Source: Leptospira vanthielii serovar Holland str. Waz Holland = ATCC 700522 (lineage in GTDB: Bacteria > Spirochaetota > Leptospiria > Leptospirales > Leptospiraceae). Taken from it: a stretch of DNA of 64,000 nt. The position numbers and the translations under genes were made by a program. The DNA lies in the NCBI RefSeq assembly GCF_000332455.1, contig NZ_AOGY02000077.1, positions 62,001 to 126,000 on the forward strand. Reading direction: 5' to 3'. The notes under the pieces are model-generated. The model did no database searches, was not told where the DNA came from, and saw only the letters and a list, made by a program, of their open reading frames with translations. Of the stretch, positions 47,156 to 57,242 are shown one piece after another. How positions within the stretch are numbered: the first letter of the stretch is position 1; every line of letters starts with the position of its first letter.

Positions 47156-48288
47156 ATTTGTTGTTAACACCCTTTCTTTGGTTCAAAAAAGAGTTCATTC
47201 CTTTTCGCACTTTAGATCGTTATTTATTTTTAGATTTTTTTAAAACCTTTATCGGAACTCTCATCATGCTTACTTCCATGATTGTGATTTATAAATTCAC
47301 AGATGTAATGAAGTATTTAGTTTCTTCGAAAGTAAACCAAGCACATGTTTATTTGCATGTTTTGTATTCGTTACCATCTATGGTGGATCAGGTGGTGGCG
47401 CCGGCTCTTATGTTTTCCGTTTGTTTTGTCATCGGTCAATTCAGTGTAAACAAAGAACTTGTGGCGATGATGGTTGCAGGAGTTTCCTTTATTCGAATTA
47501 TTACTCCAATTTTATTTTTTGGAATCTCCATGTGGCTGATTATGACTCTCTTTGGCCAAACGGTTGTGATTCCGGCCAACAAACAAGCACAGATTGAATA
47601 TAGTATTATGGCTAAGGGTTCCAACCGTCTGATCGATTTTGTATACCAATTGCATATCAAAGGAAAAAAAGGATTCTATTACGTTTATTGGATCGATGAA
47701 AAAGAAAAAACTGTAAAAGGTGGATTCAATTATATTGAAATCACTCCCGATGGTCATCCAACCTACACTGTATCTTCACAAAAAGCAAAATTCATTCCCT
47801 CACCACACAGTTGGGTTTTGTATGATGCCGAAGAAGTCAGGTTCAATGAGAATCTAGAGCTTGTGTCTCGGATCAAGTATCCCGAAAAAACCTATGACTT
47901 CCCAGAAGACTTAGCTTATTTTTCCAAACCCATTCGCAATCCAGAGGAAATGAATTTTTTTGAATTAGCAGATGAAATCGAGTCCAGGATCACCAAAGGA
48001 ATTCCCTTTCGTAACGTAATCATCCAACAACATATGGCATTTGCTATGCCACTCATGTCTTTTGTTGTTGTGGCACTCGGAGCCCTTGCTGGTGCCATCA
48101 CCAAACGTTCTGCAGGTGTAGCAAGCCTAGGTCTTACTATTGCTGTTGTATTATTGTATTATATTTTGAATTCGACTGCTAAAACGTTGGCTGAAAATGG
48201 GGCTTTACCGATTTGGATCGGTATGTGGATGACACCAGTCATCTTTACCTCAGCGGCGTACTATTTGTACAGACGAATGAATATTTAA
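47152..48288 (+). CDS. LptF/LptG-family permease
   Basis: 378 residues with three N-terminal helices (first about 20-40), a periplasmic beta-jellyroll-type region (about 150-275) and three C-terminal helices, the LptF/LptG (YjgP/YjgQ) topology. These permeases extract lipopolysaccharide with LptB. I cannot tell F from G. No second permease or lptB lies here, so the partner is elsewhere. Confidence 0.85.
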   Translation: MNLLLTPFLWFKKEFIPFRTLDRYLFLDFFKTFIGTLIMLTSMIVIYKFTDVMKYLVSSKVNQAHVYLHVLYSLPSMVDQVVAPALMFSVCFVIGQFSVNKELVAMMVAGVSFIRIITPILFFGISMWLIMTLFGQTVVIPANKQAQIEYSIMAKGSNRLIDFVYQLHIKGKKGFYYVYWIDEKEKTVKGGFNYIEITPDGHPTYTVSSQKAKFIPSPHSWVLYDAEEVRFNENLELVSRIKYPEKTYDFPEDLAYFSKPIRNPEEMNFFELADEIESRITKGIPFRNVIIQQHMAFAMPLMSFVVVALGALAGAITKRSAGVASLGLTIAVVLLYYILNSTAKTLAENGALPIWIGMWMTPVIFTSAAYYLYRRMNI

Positions 48289-48348
48289 ATCCTTTCGTTT
48301 GTATTTCATTTTTCATTTGAAACTATTAAAATTTTGGAAAGTGTTTCC

Positions 48349-48370
48349 CGCGTGCCTCTAAGGCTACGCG
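48349..48370. terminator. Hairpin between convergent genes
   Basis: CGCGTGCC, loop TCTA, GGCTACGCG forms a stem with a one-base bulge between the two convergent genes. There is no long T run, so its terminator role is tentative. Confidence 0.45.
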
Positions 48371-48383
48371 AGAATTCTAGCGG

Positions 48384-49823
48384 TTAAGTTAAAAACACTC
48401 GTTTGTAAAGATCAGTTTGTAAAATCCCTTTTGGATCATACTTTTTCTTCAAAGAATAAAATCTTTTGAGATTTTCTTTTGGAAAGTAAGATTCCATCAC
48501 ACGTTTGCGTAGTGTTGAGTCCTTCGCAAAGTAAAATCTACCTTTGTATTTCAAAACAATTTCATCCATTTCATGGCATAAAGACCAAAGTTTTTCTCTG
48601 TTTCCTTTAGTAACAGGAAAGTCCATTGCCATAGAAAATCCATCCACTGCATGTGTTAATAGAAAAGGATCTGGTTTGTGTTTTTTGAAAACAGATAGAT
48701 AGTTTACGATTCCTCGTTCTTGGCAAATGGTGAAGATCTCACGGAATGCTTGTTTGGCGTTCTCTTTGGGGATAAAAACTTGGTATTGGATCATTCCGCC
48801 AGGTTTGTAAACAAACTTCCAATTGGGAACATAGTCCAAAAGAAAAGCATACTCCGCATGACCTTGGTAATAAGCCTTATGATTTACAAGAATACTCGCA
48901 ATGCACTTCGCCAAATTGATAAGGCGCATTCCCAAATTAAAACTAAAGGGACGCATAAGAATCCACATCCATTTTTTAGGAATCACATAAAATAGGCGAG
49001 AAGGAAGGTGTTGTCTTTCTAATAAACAGTTCCCAGGAAAATCAGGATCTTCTCCTTCTTTTAAGTTGGTGGCCTTGTGGATTTGGCCTCTTCCCATGGC
49101 TTTGCCCGAAGCAAAGGCATCAATCCAACCTACTAAATAATCGGAAGATTTATAATGTTCTTCAAAATAAGTAAACAGTTCATCAAAGTTTCTAACATAC
49201 ACCGGATCAATTTTCATCTTACCTGCGTAAATCGGTTTCATTTTTATTTGTACTGTTAAAAAACAACCTAACATACCAAAACCGGAAATGGCAGAATAAA
49301 AGAGGTCAGTATTTTTTTTAGGAGAACAAACTAAGATATCCCCTTTGGCAGTAAGGAAAGTAAATTCTTTGATATGTTCACCGATGGTTCCAACCTTGAA
49401 GTTGTTTTTTCCATGAATGTTCATAGAAAGGGCGCCACCAAGGGTAGGCATCATGGTTCCAGAGACTACTGGAGGCCAATATCCATTTTCAATTCCTGTT
49501 TCCCAAAGGTCTTTGATTCGGGCTCCAGACTGGACTGTCATCACACCGGTTTTTAAGTTAAAATCTAAAACTTTATTGAAGCGAGTTAGATCCAAAACAA
49601 TTCCATCTGTATTGGTGGAAGCATCTCCGTAACTACAACCACCACCACGTAACGCAATTTTGGTGCCAGTTTGGTTTGCCCATACAAAAAGTTCTTTGAT
49701 TTCTTCTTCTGTTTCTGGATGAAATACAGAGGAAAGAGAAAAGGAACTCATCCCCCATGCTTCGACTTTTTCCTTTTTGGGAACTTTCACGTCAGGAATG
49801 GATTTTGTTTTTTTTGCGACCAT
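48384..49823 (-). CDS. DprE1-like FAD-binding oxidase
   Basis: 479 residues. The N-terminal FAD-binding domain has [13 protein letters not shown] (about 55-67), [31 protein letters not shown] and the late [16 protein letters not shown] and [13 protein letters not shown]. These match DprE1, the 2-oxidase of polyprenyl-phosphoryl ribose. From memory, the position corresponding to mycobacterial Cys387 reads Ala here ([10 protein letters not shown]). Its neighbour (1 base upstream) is an SDR reductase, as in the DprE1/DprE2 pair; the actual sugar substrate is unknown. Confidence 0.8.
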   Translation of the reverse strand: MVAKKTKSIPDVKVPKKEKVEAWGMSSFSLSSVFHPETEEEIKELFVWANQTGTKIALRGGGCSYGDASTNTDGIVLDLTRFNKVLDFNLKTGVMTVQSGARIKDLWETGIENGYWPPVVSGTMMPTLGGALSMNIHGKNNFKVGTIGEHIKEFTFLTAKGDILVCSPKKNTDLFYSAISGFGMLGCFLTVQIKMKPIYAGKMKIDPVYVRNFDELFTYFEEHYKSSDYLVGWIDAFASGKAMGRGQIHKATNLKEGEDPDFPGNCLLERQHLPSRLFYVIPKKWMWILMRPFSFNLGMRLINLAKCIASILVNHKAYYQGHAEYAFLLDYVPNWKFVYKPGGMIQYQVFIPKENAKQAFREIFTICQERGIVNYLSVFKKHKPDPFLLTHAVDGFSMAMDFPVTKGNREKLWSLCHEMDEIVLKYKGRFYFAKDSTLRKRVMESYFPKENLKRFYSLKKKYDPKGILQTDLYKRVFLT

Positions 49824-49824
49824 G

Positions 49825-50577
49825 TTATATACTCAGTTTTTTAAAAATGAAATTGGGAATGTTACGGATGATAAGACCAACCAAAGCCCAAATCCCAGGA
49901 ACAAACGCTTCGTCTTTTCCATTCGCTACAATCGTACGAATTTTTTCGGCAGCTTCTTCGGCTGTGATTGCTTTCAGTAATCCTTTTTCCGGAAGTTTCA
50001 AACCCTTAGTCATTTCCGTAATCACAAATCCAGGTTTAATGGTTGTTACTTGGACATTGGATTCTGACAATCGGTTGCGAAGTGCTTCAAGGTATGTGTT
50101 GAGTGCAGCTTTGGAAGTATTGTAAACTGGATTTCCTTTGCGGCCTCGTTCTCCCGCAATCGAAGAGATTCCTATAATTTTACCAGATTTTTGTTTTGTA
50201 AAATAAGTAGCCACGGGATTTAGGAAAGCAACGGCACCTAAAAGGTTAACATTTAACATTTCTAAGTCTTTGGTCGTATTGTATTCGTTAGGAGAGATTT
50301 CAGGCATCACACCTGATGCAAAATACACTTCGTCCACATTGCCGAGTAAACTGACTGCTTTCCCGAAGGTTTTTTCAGCTGTGGAAAACTTTGTCACGTC
50401 AAAGACCAAAGGGAAGGCTCTTTTCTCTTTTCCTTGGTTGGCTTTTTTGGCAATGGATTCTAGGGACTTTTCCCTTCTGGCCAAAAGAACCACGGAATTC
50501 CCCGCGTTCAATTCAGCTTCTGCTATGGCTTTTCCGATCCCACTCGAGGCACCGACGATGATTATTTTTTTCCCCAT
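49825..50577 (-). CDS. SDR-family reductase, DprE2-like
   Basis: 250 residues. Rossmann NAD(P) motif GASSGIGKA (about 9-17), catalytic ISSIAG serine and YNTSK tyrosine-lysine, and a C-terminal membrane-associated tail. It lies directly upstream of the DprE1-like gene (2-base gap), the partner that in mycobacteria reduces the 2-keto intermediate. Many SDR enzymes have other substrates, so this rests on the pairing. Confidence 0.78.
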   Translation of the reverse strand: MGKKIIIVGASSGIGKAIAEAELNAGNSVVLLARREKSLESIAKKANQGKEKRAFPLVFDVTKFSTAEKTFGKAVSLLGNVDEVYFASGVMPEISPNEYNTTKDLEMLNVNLLGAVAFLNPVATYFTKQKSGKIIGISSIAGERGRKGNPVYNTSKAALNTYLEALRNRLSESNVQVTTIKPGFVITEMTKGLKLPEKGLLKAITAEEAAEKIRTIVANGKDEAFVPGIWALVGLIIRNIPNFIFKKLSI

Positions 50578-50628
50578 GTTTACGTTTTTTTGGTTTAATC
50601 GAATCTGGCAAGTGGTTTCAATAGAGTT

Positions 50629-51129
50629 GTGCCCGTAATTGAGAGAATCCTGATCGACGGGATGAATCTGATGTATAAATATCCCGATTTGGCTTTTTGT
50701 TTGGGGGAATACCGATTACAAGATGCCAGGGATGGGTTACTTCTCCACCTCAAACGATTTTATGCTAAGAAGAAACATTCTAAAATTTTAGTATTTTTCG
50801 ACGGAAAAAAGGATCTTACCTCTGATTGTTATTCAGAAGATTGGGGTGAATTCTCTATCCATTACAGCCATGAGAAAAAAGCCGATGAACTCATCATTGG
50901 ATACCTCAATTTATATCCAGTACCTTCACAGTGTTTGGTGATTACCTCCGATAAAGAGATAGTTAGTTTTGCTCGTAGGCTTCGGGCCAAACGAATGACC
51001 TCAGAAGAATTTTACGCAGAATGGGTCAAAAGGGAGACCGAAGAGGACGAAACGGAATTTAATCACCTGAAAGAAGGATTGACACCAAGTTCAGAAACCG
51101 ATTACTGGGAGAGACAATTCCTTCCTTGA
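50629..51129 (+). CDS. NYN-domain protein, YacP-like
   Basis: 166 residues, GTG start. It begins IERILIDGMNLMYKYPDLAF, with the ILIDGMN and later LVFFDGKKD and VITSDKEIVSFARRLRA segments of the NYN/YacP family (PIN-like ribonuclease fold). Members cut RNA or act on ribosomes; exact role here unknown. It is 1 base from the MBOAT gene and divergent from the SDR gene. Confidence 0.82.
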   Translation: MPVIERILIDGMNLMYKYPDLAFCLGEYRLQDARDGLLLHLKRFYAKKKHSKILVFFDGKKDLTSDCYSEDWGEFSIHYSHEKKADELIIGYLNLYPVPSQCLVITSDKEIVSFARRLRAKRMTSEEFYAEWVKRETEEDETEFNHLKEGLTPSSETDYWERQFLP

Positions 51130-51130
51130 T

Positions 51131-52609
51131 ATGTTGTTCAACTCAATCCCATTTTTAATCTTCTTTTCCATTGTTTATTTGCTCTATTGGGCCATCCCCA
51201 AAGAGATCCGAAAATATTTCCTGCTCCTTTCGGGGATTGGTTTTTATGCCTACTTTTCTTTGGCACTGACTTTCCACTTTTTTGTAGTTATCAGTATCAA
51301 TTACCTTTTGTATCGCAAAATCAAATTCAGTCCTACAAAGTTTTGGGTTGGATTTACAGTTGCACTCAACCTAATCAATTTAGGATTTTTTAAATATATT
51401 TATTTTTTCAGTAAGGTTCTTGCTGATCTAACAAACTATCCGTTCTTTAAACAAGTTCCTGATCTCATTCACATTGCCTTACCACTTGCGATTAGTTTTT
51501 ATACCTTCCAAGTGATTGCCGCAGCTGTTGATACTTATCGTGATTCAACAAAACCTATTGTTAAAGTAGAAGATTACTTTTTGTTTGTGGCTTTTTTCCC
51601 TGTTTTGATTGCCGGACCCATCATGAGGATGTCTGATTTTTTTCCGAACTTAGACAAACTCACTCCAAACAAAGAAAAGATGTATCGAGCATCGTATTTA
51701 CTTATGTCTGGGCTTGTGAAAAAAGTACTCGTTGCAGATCCCATGTCTCTTACCATCTCACCTGTGTTTGGTTCTCCTGCCGAATATGATTCTTTTTCGT
51801 TATTCATCGCAGGAGTTTGTTATTCGATCCAAGTTTACAGTGACTTTTCTGGACTCACTGACATGGCAAGGTCCATTGCTTTGTATTTAGGATTTGAAAC
51901 ACCTGAAAACTTCAAAGCTCCCTTTTTCTCAACATCTGGACGAGAGCTTTGGAAACGTTGGCATATCACACTTTCTTTTTGGCTTAGAGATTATATTTAT
52001 TTTCCACTCGGTGGTTCGCGTAAAGGGGAACTTCGTACCTACTTAAATCTAATTGTCATTATGACACTCGGGGGATTTTGGCACGGAGCTGATTATACTT
52101 TTATCTGTTGGGGATTTTATTGGGGAGTGATTTTGGCGGGTGAAAGATATTTTGAAGACAATCTTGGTTGGAAGTTAACACCACAAAAAAACAAATTCTT
52201 AATTGTTGTAAAAGCCCTCATTGTTTTTGTTTTGTTTTCTATTTCCGGTTTAATGTTTCGTTCGAACAATGCATCAAATATGGTGGACCATTTCCATGGT
52301 ATCTTTACTCACTTTTCACAAAGTTTGGAAGCCATGTTTGTCGGCGATTCGAACGAGTGGTTACTTTCTGCCACATCATTATTTGGAACCGGGTCTTCTT
52401 TTCGATTCCAACACATTGAAAACTTAGAACGAATTTTTTATACGTCTATTGCCTTACTATTTTTCCATCACATCCAGTATGTTCCTGAGTTTTGGGATCG
52501 AATTCGAAAACATGATTTGTGGTTGGTTCCTGTGCTTGGAATTATCACTGTATTTCTTCTCGCTACTCTTTCCCAAGATGGCGGAGAATTTATTTACTAT
52601 AAGTTTTAG
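51131..52609 (+). CDS. MBOAT-family O-acyltransferase, AlgI-like
   Basis: 492 residues with many helices. His278 (RWHITLSFWLRDY) and the MBOAT catalytic His318 in LGGFWHGADYTF are present, as is the HITLSFWLRDYIYFPLGG region shared with AlgI. It acylates a polysaccharide or lipid at the membrane. The next gene (8 bases away) encodes a DUF1574 protein, a common partner that probably receives the acyl group. Confidence 0.9.
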   Translation: MLFNSIPFLIFFSIVYLLYWAIPKEIRKYFLLLSGIGFYAYFSLALTFHFFVVISINYLLYRKIKFSPTKFWVGFTVALNLINLGFFKYIYFFSKVLADLTNYPFFKQVPDLIHIALPLAISFYTFQVIAAAVDTYRDSTKPIVKVEDYFLFVAFFPVLIAGPIMRMSDFFPNLDKLTPNKEKMYRASYLLMSGLVKKVLVADPMSLTISPVFGSPAEYDSFSLFIAGVCYSIQVYSDFSGLTDMARSIALYLGFETPENFKAPFFSTSGRELWKRWHITLSFWLRDYIYFPLGGSRKGELRTYLNLIVIMTLGGFWHGADYTFICWGFYWGVILAGERYFEDNLGWKLTPQKNKFLIVVKALIVFVLFSISGLMFRSNNASNMVDHFHGIFTHFSQSLEAMFVGDSNEWLLSATSLFGTGSSFRFQHIENLERIFYTSIALLFFHHIQYVPEFWDRIRKHDLWLVPVLGIITVFLLATLSQDGGEFIYYKF

Positions 52610-52617
52610 GAGATATT

Positions 52618-53715
52618 GTGGATTTAATTCGTAATCGATTTTTATTAGTCCCGTTCTTGGTTGTCTTCCTTACGTTTTGTTTAGACAAACTATTACTTCT
52701 CGAAAATGTTCATACTTATTTTTCAAAGTCTCTTTCTGACATTAACTACATCCAAAAACAACAGTTATATGAAGATTTGAAGGTTTACCTATCAAACAAA
52801 GACCGAGACAAAGTATTGGTTTACTTTGGCAACTCTCGTGCTCTTTTGTTCGACAATGAATACATTCATAAAAAATATCCTGGTTGGGTTATGTTTAATT
52901 TCTCCGTACCGGGAGGAAAACCGGATTATGTATTACAATGGATGGAACAATTCCATAAAGACAATGTAAAACCTGATTTCTTTTTGTTTGATCACTCAGT
53001 GGAAATGTACAATTCGACAGCTACTTTAAAAGTAGATGAAACTTTGACAAACGGACTCAATGTATCTTTTGTATTAAAACATTTTTCGCTGTTTTCAACG
53101 GATGATATCTCAACACTGATCGCAAAACGGATGTTTCGTGCCTATCAATACCGTCCTAAGTTAGAAGTCATCATTACAAGGGCCAGAAACAAAGAATCGT
53201 TTTTGTTTCCCTATCGTGAATTACGTAGCAGTTTGATGGAAAACTTAAATAGGGGCAAAGGTTCGGCTATGACACCCGGAACCCACCAATCTGTACTTCC
53301 ACCTGAATTATTAAAAAAATCTGCGATTGGGGATTTTCATTCTTATTTGGTTCCATTCCGATTTTCAGACAGCATTTTGAGTTTCACAAACCAATCCTTG
53401 GAACTGGCAAAACAGTTGGGAGTACCATCGGCAGTGATTTGGGTTCGACTCTCATTGCCCTACATGGATCATATTCGAAACTTAAAGGTTTCTGTGGGAG
53501 AAGGTAAGGTGGATACGGTGTACCATGATTGGTACCCGAGGATGGTTGCCTATCATAATCAAAATGGAATTCCTTTTTGGAATATGAACGATGACCCGAC
53601 GTATACCTGCAACAACTTCAGTGATGCAGGTCACATGTCACCAACTTGTTATGATGAGTATACCGATTATATTTTTAAAAATCTAATTCAGTCTTTTGTA
53701 AAGGGTGCCCGATAA
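52618..53715 (+). CDS. DUF1574/SGNH-like protein, MBOAT partner
   Basis: 365 residues, GTG start with ribosome site aggaga. N-terminal anchor helix (about 8-25) then a large extracytoplasmic domain with YFGNSRALLFDN, DHSVEMYNS and late NNFSDAGHMSP. This matches the leptospiral DUF1574 family, which is related to AlgX/SGNH acyl-transfer proteins. It likely transfers the MBOAT-delivered acyl group to a surface glycan. Confidence 0.78.
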   Translation: MDLIRNRFLLVPFLVVFLTFCLDKLLLLENVHTYFSKSLSDINYIQKQQLYEDLKVYLSNKDRDKVLVYFGNSRALLFDNEYIHKKYPGWVMFNFSVPGGKPDYVLQWMEQFHKDNVKPDFFLFDHSVEMYNSTATLKVDETLTNGLNVSFVLKHFSLFSTDDISTLIAKRMFRAYQYRPKLEVIITRARNKESFLFPYRELRSSLMENLNRGKGSAMTPGTHQSVLPPELLKKSAIGDFHSYLVPFRFSDSILSFTNQSLELAKQLGVPSAVIWVRLSLPYMDHIRNLKVSVGEGKVDTVYHDWYPRMVAYHNQNGIPFWNMNDDPTYTCNNFSDAGHMSPTCYDEYTDYIFKNLIQSFVKGAR

Positions 53716-54284
53716 AATTCCGTGCGATTCTGAACATCGTTGGGTGAAAGTTTTTCTGGATCTGTTGGATTTGGTTTGGTAGGATTTTGTGGTTGGGGTT
53801 TGGTATTGTTTTCTTTATCCACTGAATATCCATAATAATACCCATGGACAATTTCCACTACAGAGACGGGAGTTTCGGAGTTTACATTTTGAATTTCCAC
53901 AGTGATTTCTTCTGGAGGCGCTAACAATTCGAAGACCCACTGTGCTTCGGCTTCGATCTTCTCTTTTCTTAAGATGGTTGGATTTTCGTTCTGTCCGTTA
54001 CCAGAATACACAGTAAGAACCCACTCTTTTAATTTTCCATCAGTTGCCACACCAATGCCAATGGACTGAGGGGACGCCTCTCCCGCTTTTAAATCAAATC
54101 GAATGGCACCACCTTTAGAAACGGCACCATAAAGTCTTTTTTTGGAAAGAGTAGGGTAGAGAGCCAAATCCTGGATTCTAGTTGTGACTTCCTTCACATT
54201 TTGGCTCAGAACGGATGGTTCGGAATGAAGGACTTGCATTGAAGCCAATGTGATTCCAACCGATGCAATCAAAGAGTATCTCAT
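53688..54284 (-). CDS. Exported protein of unknown function
   Basis: 198 residues with a signal peptide (about 1-21, VLHSEPS). The mature part is beta-rich (GAIRFDLKAGEASPQS; WVLTVYSGNGQNENP) and ends in a Pro/Asn-rich tail (KPQPQNPTKPNPTDP). It converges with the DUF1574 gene with a 28-base overlap and lies 52 bases after the IPT-like gene. Family not recognised. Confidence 0.68.
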   Translation of the reverse strand: MRYSLIASVGITLASMQVLHSEPSVLSQNVKEVTTRIQDLALYPTLSKKRLYGAVSKGGAIRFDLKAGEASPQSIGIGVATDGKLKEWVLTVYSGNGQNENPTILRKEKIEAEAQWVFELLAPPEEITVEIQNVNSETPVSVVEIVHGYYYGYSVDKENNTKPQPQNPTKPNPTDPEKLSPNDVQNRTEFYRAPFTKD

Positions 54285-54336
54285 TCTCCTAATAGGACTA
54301 AAAAATGGGATTCCTTACAAGCAAAAGAAATAGAAT

Positions 54337-55341
54337 TTACCTAGAACAATTTCGAAATTTAGCCAATTCTTGGACCAAAGATTGCCGTTCATCCGGGTCT
54401 AGATTGTTCCGGTTTTTCCATTGTAGTTCCATTCGTTCGAACGCAGGTCGGAATCGAGGAGAACAATTTTTCGCAAAGTACTGGTAGGCACTCATTCGAT
54501 CCGTTTCGTTTTCGTTGATTAATTTGTAGAATTCGAAAACAGAATGATTATCATCGCTAGAAAAATTTAGTATAACGTAAGTTTTGTGGCACTCGCTTAA
54601 TGTTAAGGCAGGTACTTTAGTGTTTTTACAATTTACTGCAATATCAGTTTCTAAAAATGACAACATCTCTTCATAAGTGTAATCGCGAAAAGGTTTCGAC
54701 AATAGTTTACCTTTTTTAGATCCGTTAGGATCAGTTACATGTTTTGGTTCCTCGACCTGAACAAAATTTGTAACGACCTTGGGTTTTTGATAAGGATTGG
54801 TGACAGTCAAATCATAAGTTCCAGATTTTGCATCCGTTGTATCCACTTTTAAATCGATACGTTCAGGTGATTTGACTTCTTTACTTAGGATTGGGAGTGT
54901 CTCATTCTTTCTGGTAAGATCCACTTTGGTAGCGTCTAAAAAATGTTCTCCTTCAATAGTAACATTTGATATCGTTTTTTCCACTTTGGATTCTGATTTG
55001 GGTAGGAGGATTGGTTTTTCTTCCTCTAACACAACTTTAGGTGGTTCCGAAAGAATGACTTCTAAATCTTTCCATACAGACCAAACTGCTGGTTTTTTAA
55101 ATATGTTTAGCGGTGCAGTTCTAACTAAATAAACTCCAGAGGGGAGTTCCTCAATGGATTGATAAGGGGTATCAATTTTTTTATCGATAACCACTTTCCC
55201 CGTTTTTTCTTTGATTTGGATTTGATACCCACTAGCTCCAGCAATGGGTTTCCAGACGATCAGTTTTGTCCCTTCTTGTGCACCGATTGCAAAAGACGAT
55301 AAACAAAAGAATAATAAGAATCGTTTCGTATTTAGTTTCAT
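54337..55341 (-). CDS. Exported IPT/TIG-like domain protein
   Basis: 334 residues, signal peptide (about 1-21, SFAIGAQEG). A fibronectin-like stretch (about 25-95, LIVWKPIAGASGYQIQIKEK) is followed by a TIG-like region (120-195: ISNVTIEGEHFLDATKVDLT, GTYDLTVTNP) and a helical C-terminus with several Cys. It overlaps the FecR-domain gene by 4 bases and is the last gene of that unit. Role presumably in the same envelope signalling or structure. Confidence 0.72.
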   Translation of the reverse strand: MKLNTKRFLLFFCLSSFAIGAQEGTKLIVWKPIAGASGYQIQIKEKTGKVVIDKKIDTPYQSIEELPSGVYLVRTAPLNIFKKPAVWSVWKDLEVILSEPPKVVLEEEKPILLPKSESKVEKTISNVTIEGEHFLDATKVDLTRKNETLPILSKEVKSPERIDLKVDTTDAKSGTYDLTVTNPYQKPKVVTNFVQVEEPKHVTDPNGSKKGKLLSKPFRDYTYEEMLSFLETDIAVNCKNTKVPALTLSECHKTYVILNFSSDDNHSVFEFYKLINENETDRMSAYQYFAKNCSPRFRPAFERMELQWKNRNNLDPDERQSLVQELAKFRNCSR

Positions 55342-57242
55342 CGTTTCTCTTTGTACAACCTTTTTGGTGAGATAAACTCTATATCAGAAGGTTTTAAAGA
55401 CTTAAATTGATCTAAAGCCAGAATGAAACTTCCCTTTCTAGATAATAATAAACTGGAATCTTTATAAACGCTAAGATCCCAAGAAAAGGATCCCTCATCT
55501 AAGATACTTAAATCCTTTAGGGTGTGTTTGGATTCCTTTGTTGTAATTTTATAAATGGCAGTCTTTTTATCTCCAGTATGTTGGTACAGAACTAAATCAT
55601 ATCGTTCGCCTGTTACTCCTGTTACCTTCCATTGAAACTCCAAACTGGATTTTCCTTTCATTTGTACAACGGTTCCATTCGGAGACATCATTTCCAATTT
55701 AGGTTCTAGTTTTTGTGCAGGTTTGTTTTCGTTTGGATCAACTTCCGGTTCTGGGATTTTCTTTTTATCCACTACGGCAAAACTTAGTAAAGCTGACGTT
55801 TCCGTTTCTTTACCTTCTTTTGATTTACCAATGATGGTTGCGTAGAAAGTTCCTTTTCCTAATTGGCTCCAATTTGGTACAAGAAAGTTAGAAGCTGTTT
55901 CTTCAGAGAAAACTATATTTGCCATTTTGGAATCTTTGGAAATTTTCAATTGATAGGACTTTAATTCTGCATTCCCATCCCAAATTAAAATTGCTTGGTT
56001 TTGTTTGATTTCATCCGCTGAAATTTCCGAGTTGGGTGAAGGTCGTAACCATTTCGGGGCTGGTACATTGTTTTGTTTTTTAACTGTAAAGGAAAGGGTT
56101 TGGCTTTCTCTATCTTTTGTGTCAGGAAAGGCTGATTTGCCAATTACCTTCCAATAATAGATACCTTCTTTAAAATCATCATAGGAAATTTGGTTAGCAG
56201 TAGTTTCTAATTGTTTTATTGGGTTTGTCAGTTTAGGTGAATTGGATACAATCAACTTATATGAGTTAGCCGTGGATAGTTTGGTCCAAGTGAGAGTTAC
56301 TAAAGGATATGTTTGGACGAAGGGAATCACGGTTCCTTGTTCTGGAGATTCTCCGTGAAAGGATTCTAGTTGTGTTACAAAAAATTTATTGATCTCGCTA
56401 AATTCACTACCATTACCAGTTTTGTTTTTGACCTTCAATCTCCAGTAGAATGTACCTTCTTTTAATCTGAAGTCGGCTTGTGTTCCCTCAACTTTTTCAT
56501 TGATAAATGTCATTTGAAAGTTAGGTGATCTGGAAATTTCTAGAATAGGATCTTCGTATCCTGACTCTACTTTCCACTGAAAGTGGACTGATACATCGTC
56601 AGGTTCTGCATAAAATAATTTTTGAGAAGATGGTGCTAGGAGAACAACGGGAATTTTTTTAATTTCAATTCCTGTTTTTTTGAATTCAGCTTTTTTACCT
56701 TCATCGACAGCCACGGACTTTCCGTCCTTTTGTTTGACAGTCGTTTTTCCTTTTTCCACAAAAAGACTCAGTTCTCTTTCTTTGGAACGTTCAATTTTGA
56801 CATTTCCAGAATCTACATTGATTTCGCTTCCGGAACTTGTAATTTTTAACTGACTTTTTTGGGAGTCGTTCTTTTTGACTTCGAGAGATCCTTGAGTAAA
56901 TTCAAGGTTTGGTTCTTCTCCCGTCAAATCCAAGTTAAACATTGAATTTTCATCGATGTTAATTTCTGTTCCATCTTTTAATCGAATGAGTGCATCCGAA
57001 AATGCTTCCGATCGAATTGTGTCTTTATTAGTGAGAGAACTGTTGTTTTCTAGTTTTTCCCAAATCACTTCGTCTTCAAATTTTCTTTGGACAATATTGT
57101 TTTTAAAAAAGATGGTTCCAACAACTTCACGATCTCCAATCCCGATTTTGCGATTGATGTCCAAATAAAATAAAATCGTGAATAATACTGCTACGCTTAA
57201 GAGGGTGAATAAGACGAGACGGTCGCGTTTGTCTAAATTCAT
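55338..57242 (-). CDS. FecR-domain membrane protein
   Basis: 634 residues. One helix (about 9-28) then a FecR domain (about 40-165: IRSEAFSDALIRLKDGTEI, MFNLDLTG, EINVDSGNVKIERSKER), followed by three or four fibronectin-like repeats (FHWKVESG-type segments; GTFYWRLKVKN, GIYYWKVIGK, GTFYATIIGK). It is an inner-membrane-anchored periplasmic protein. FecR domains normally sense or transmit signals to sigma factors; here the upstream gene is an adenylate cyclase (4-base overlap), so it could influence cyclic nucleotide signalling. Confidence 0.82.
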   Translation of the reverse strand: MNLDKRDRLVLFTLLSVAVLFTILFYLDINRKIGIGDREVVGTIFFKNNIVQRKFEDEVIWEKLENNSSLTNKDTIRSEAFSDALIRLKDGTEINIDENSMFNLDLTGEEPNLEFTQGSLEVKKNDSQKSQLKITSSGSEINVDSGNVKIERSKERELSLFVEKGKTTVKQKDGKSVAVDEGKKAEFKKTGIEIKKIPVVLLAPSSQKLFYAEPDDVSVHFQWKVESGYEDPILEISRSPNFQMTFINEKVEGTQADFRLKEGTFYWRLKVKNKTGNGSEFSEINKFFVTQLESFHGESPEQGTVIPFVQTYPLVTLTWTKLSTANSYKLIVSNSPKLTNPIKQLETTANQISYDDFKEGIYYWKVIGKSAFPDTKDRESQTLSFTVKKQNNVPAPKWLRPSPNSEISADEIKQNQAILIWDGNAELKSYQLKISKDSKMANIVFSEETASNFLVPNWSQLGKGTFYATIIGKSKEGKETETSALLSFAVVDKKKIPEPEVDPNENKPAQKLEPKLEMMSPNGTVVQMKGKSSLEFQWKVTGVTGERYDLVLYQHTGDKKTAIYKITTKESKHTLKDLSILDEGSFSWDLSVYKDSSLLLSRKGSFILALDQFKSLKPSDIEFISPKRLYKEKR

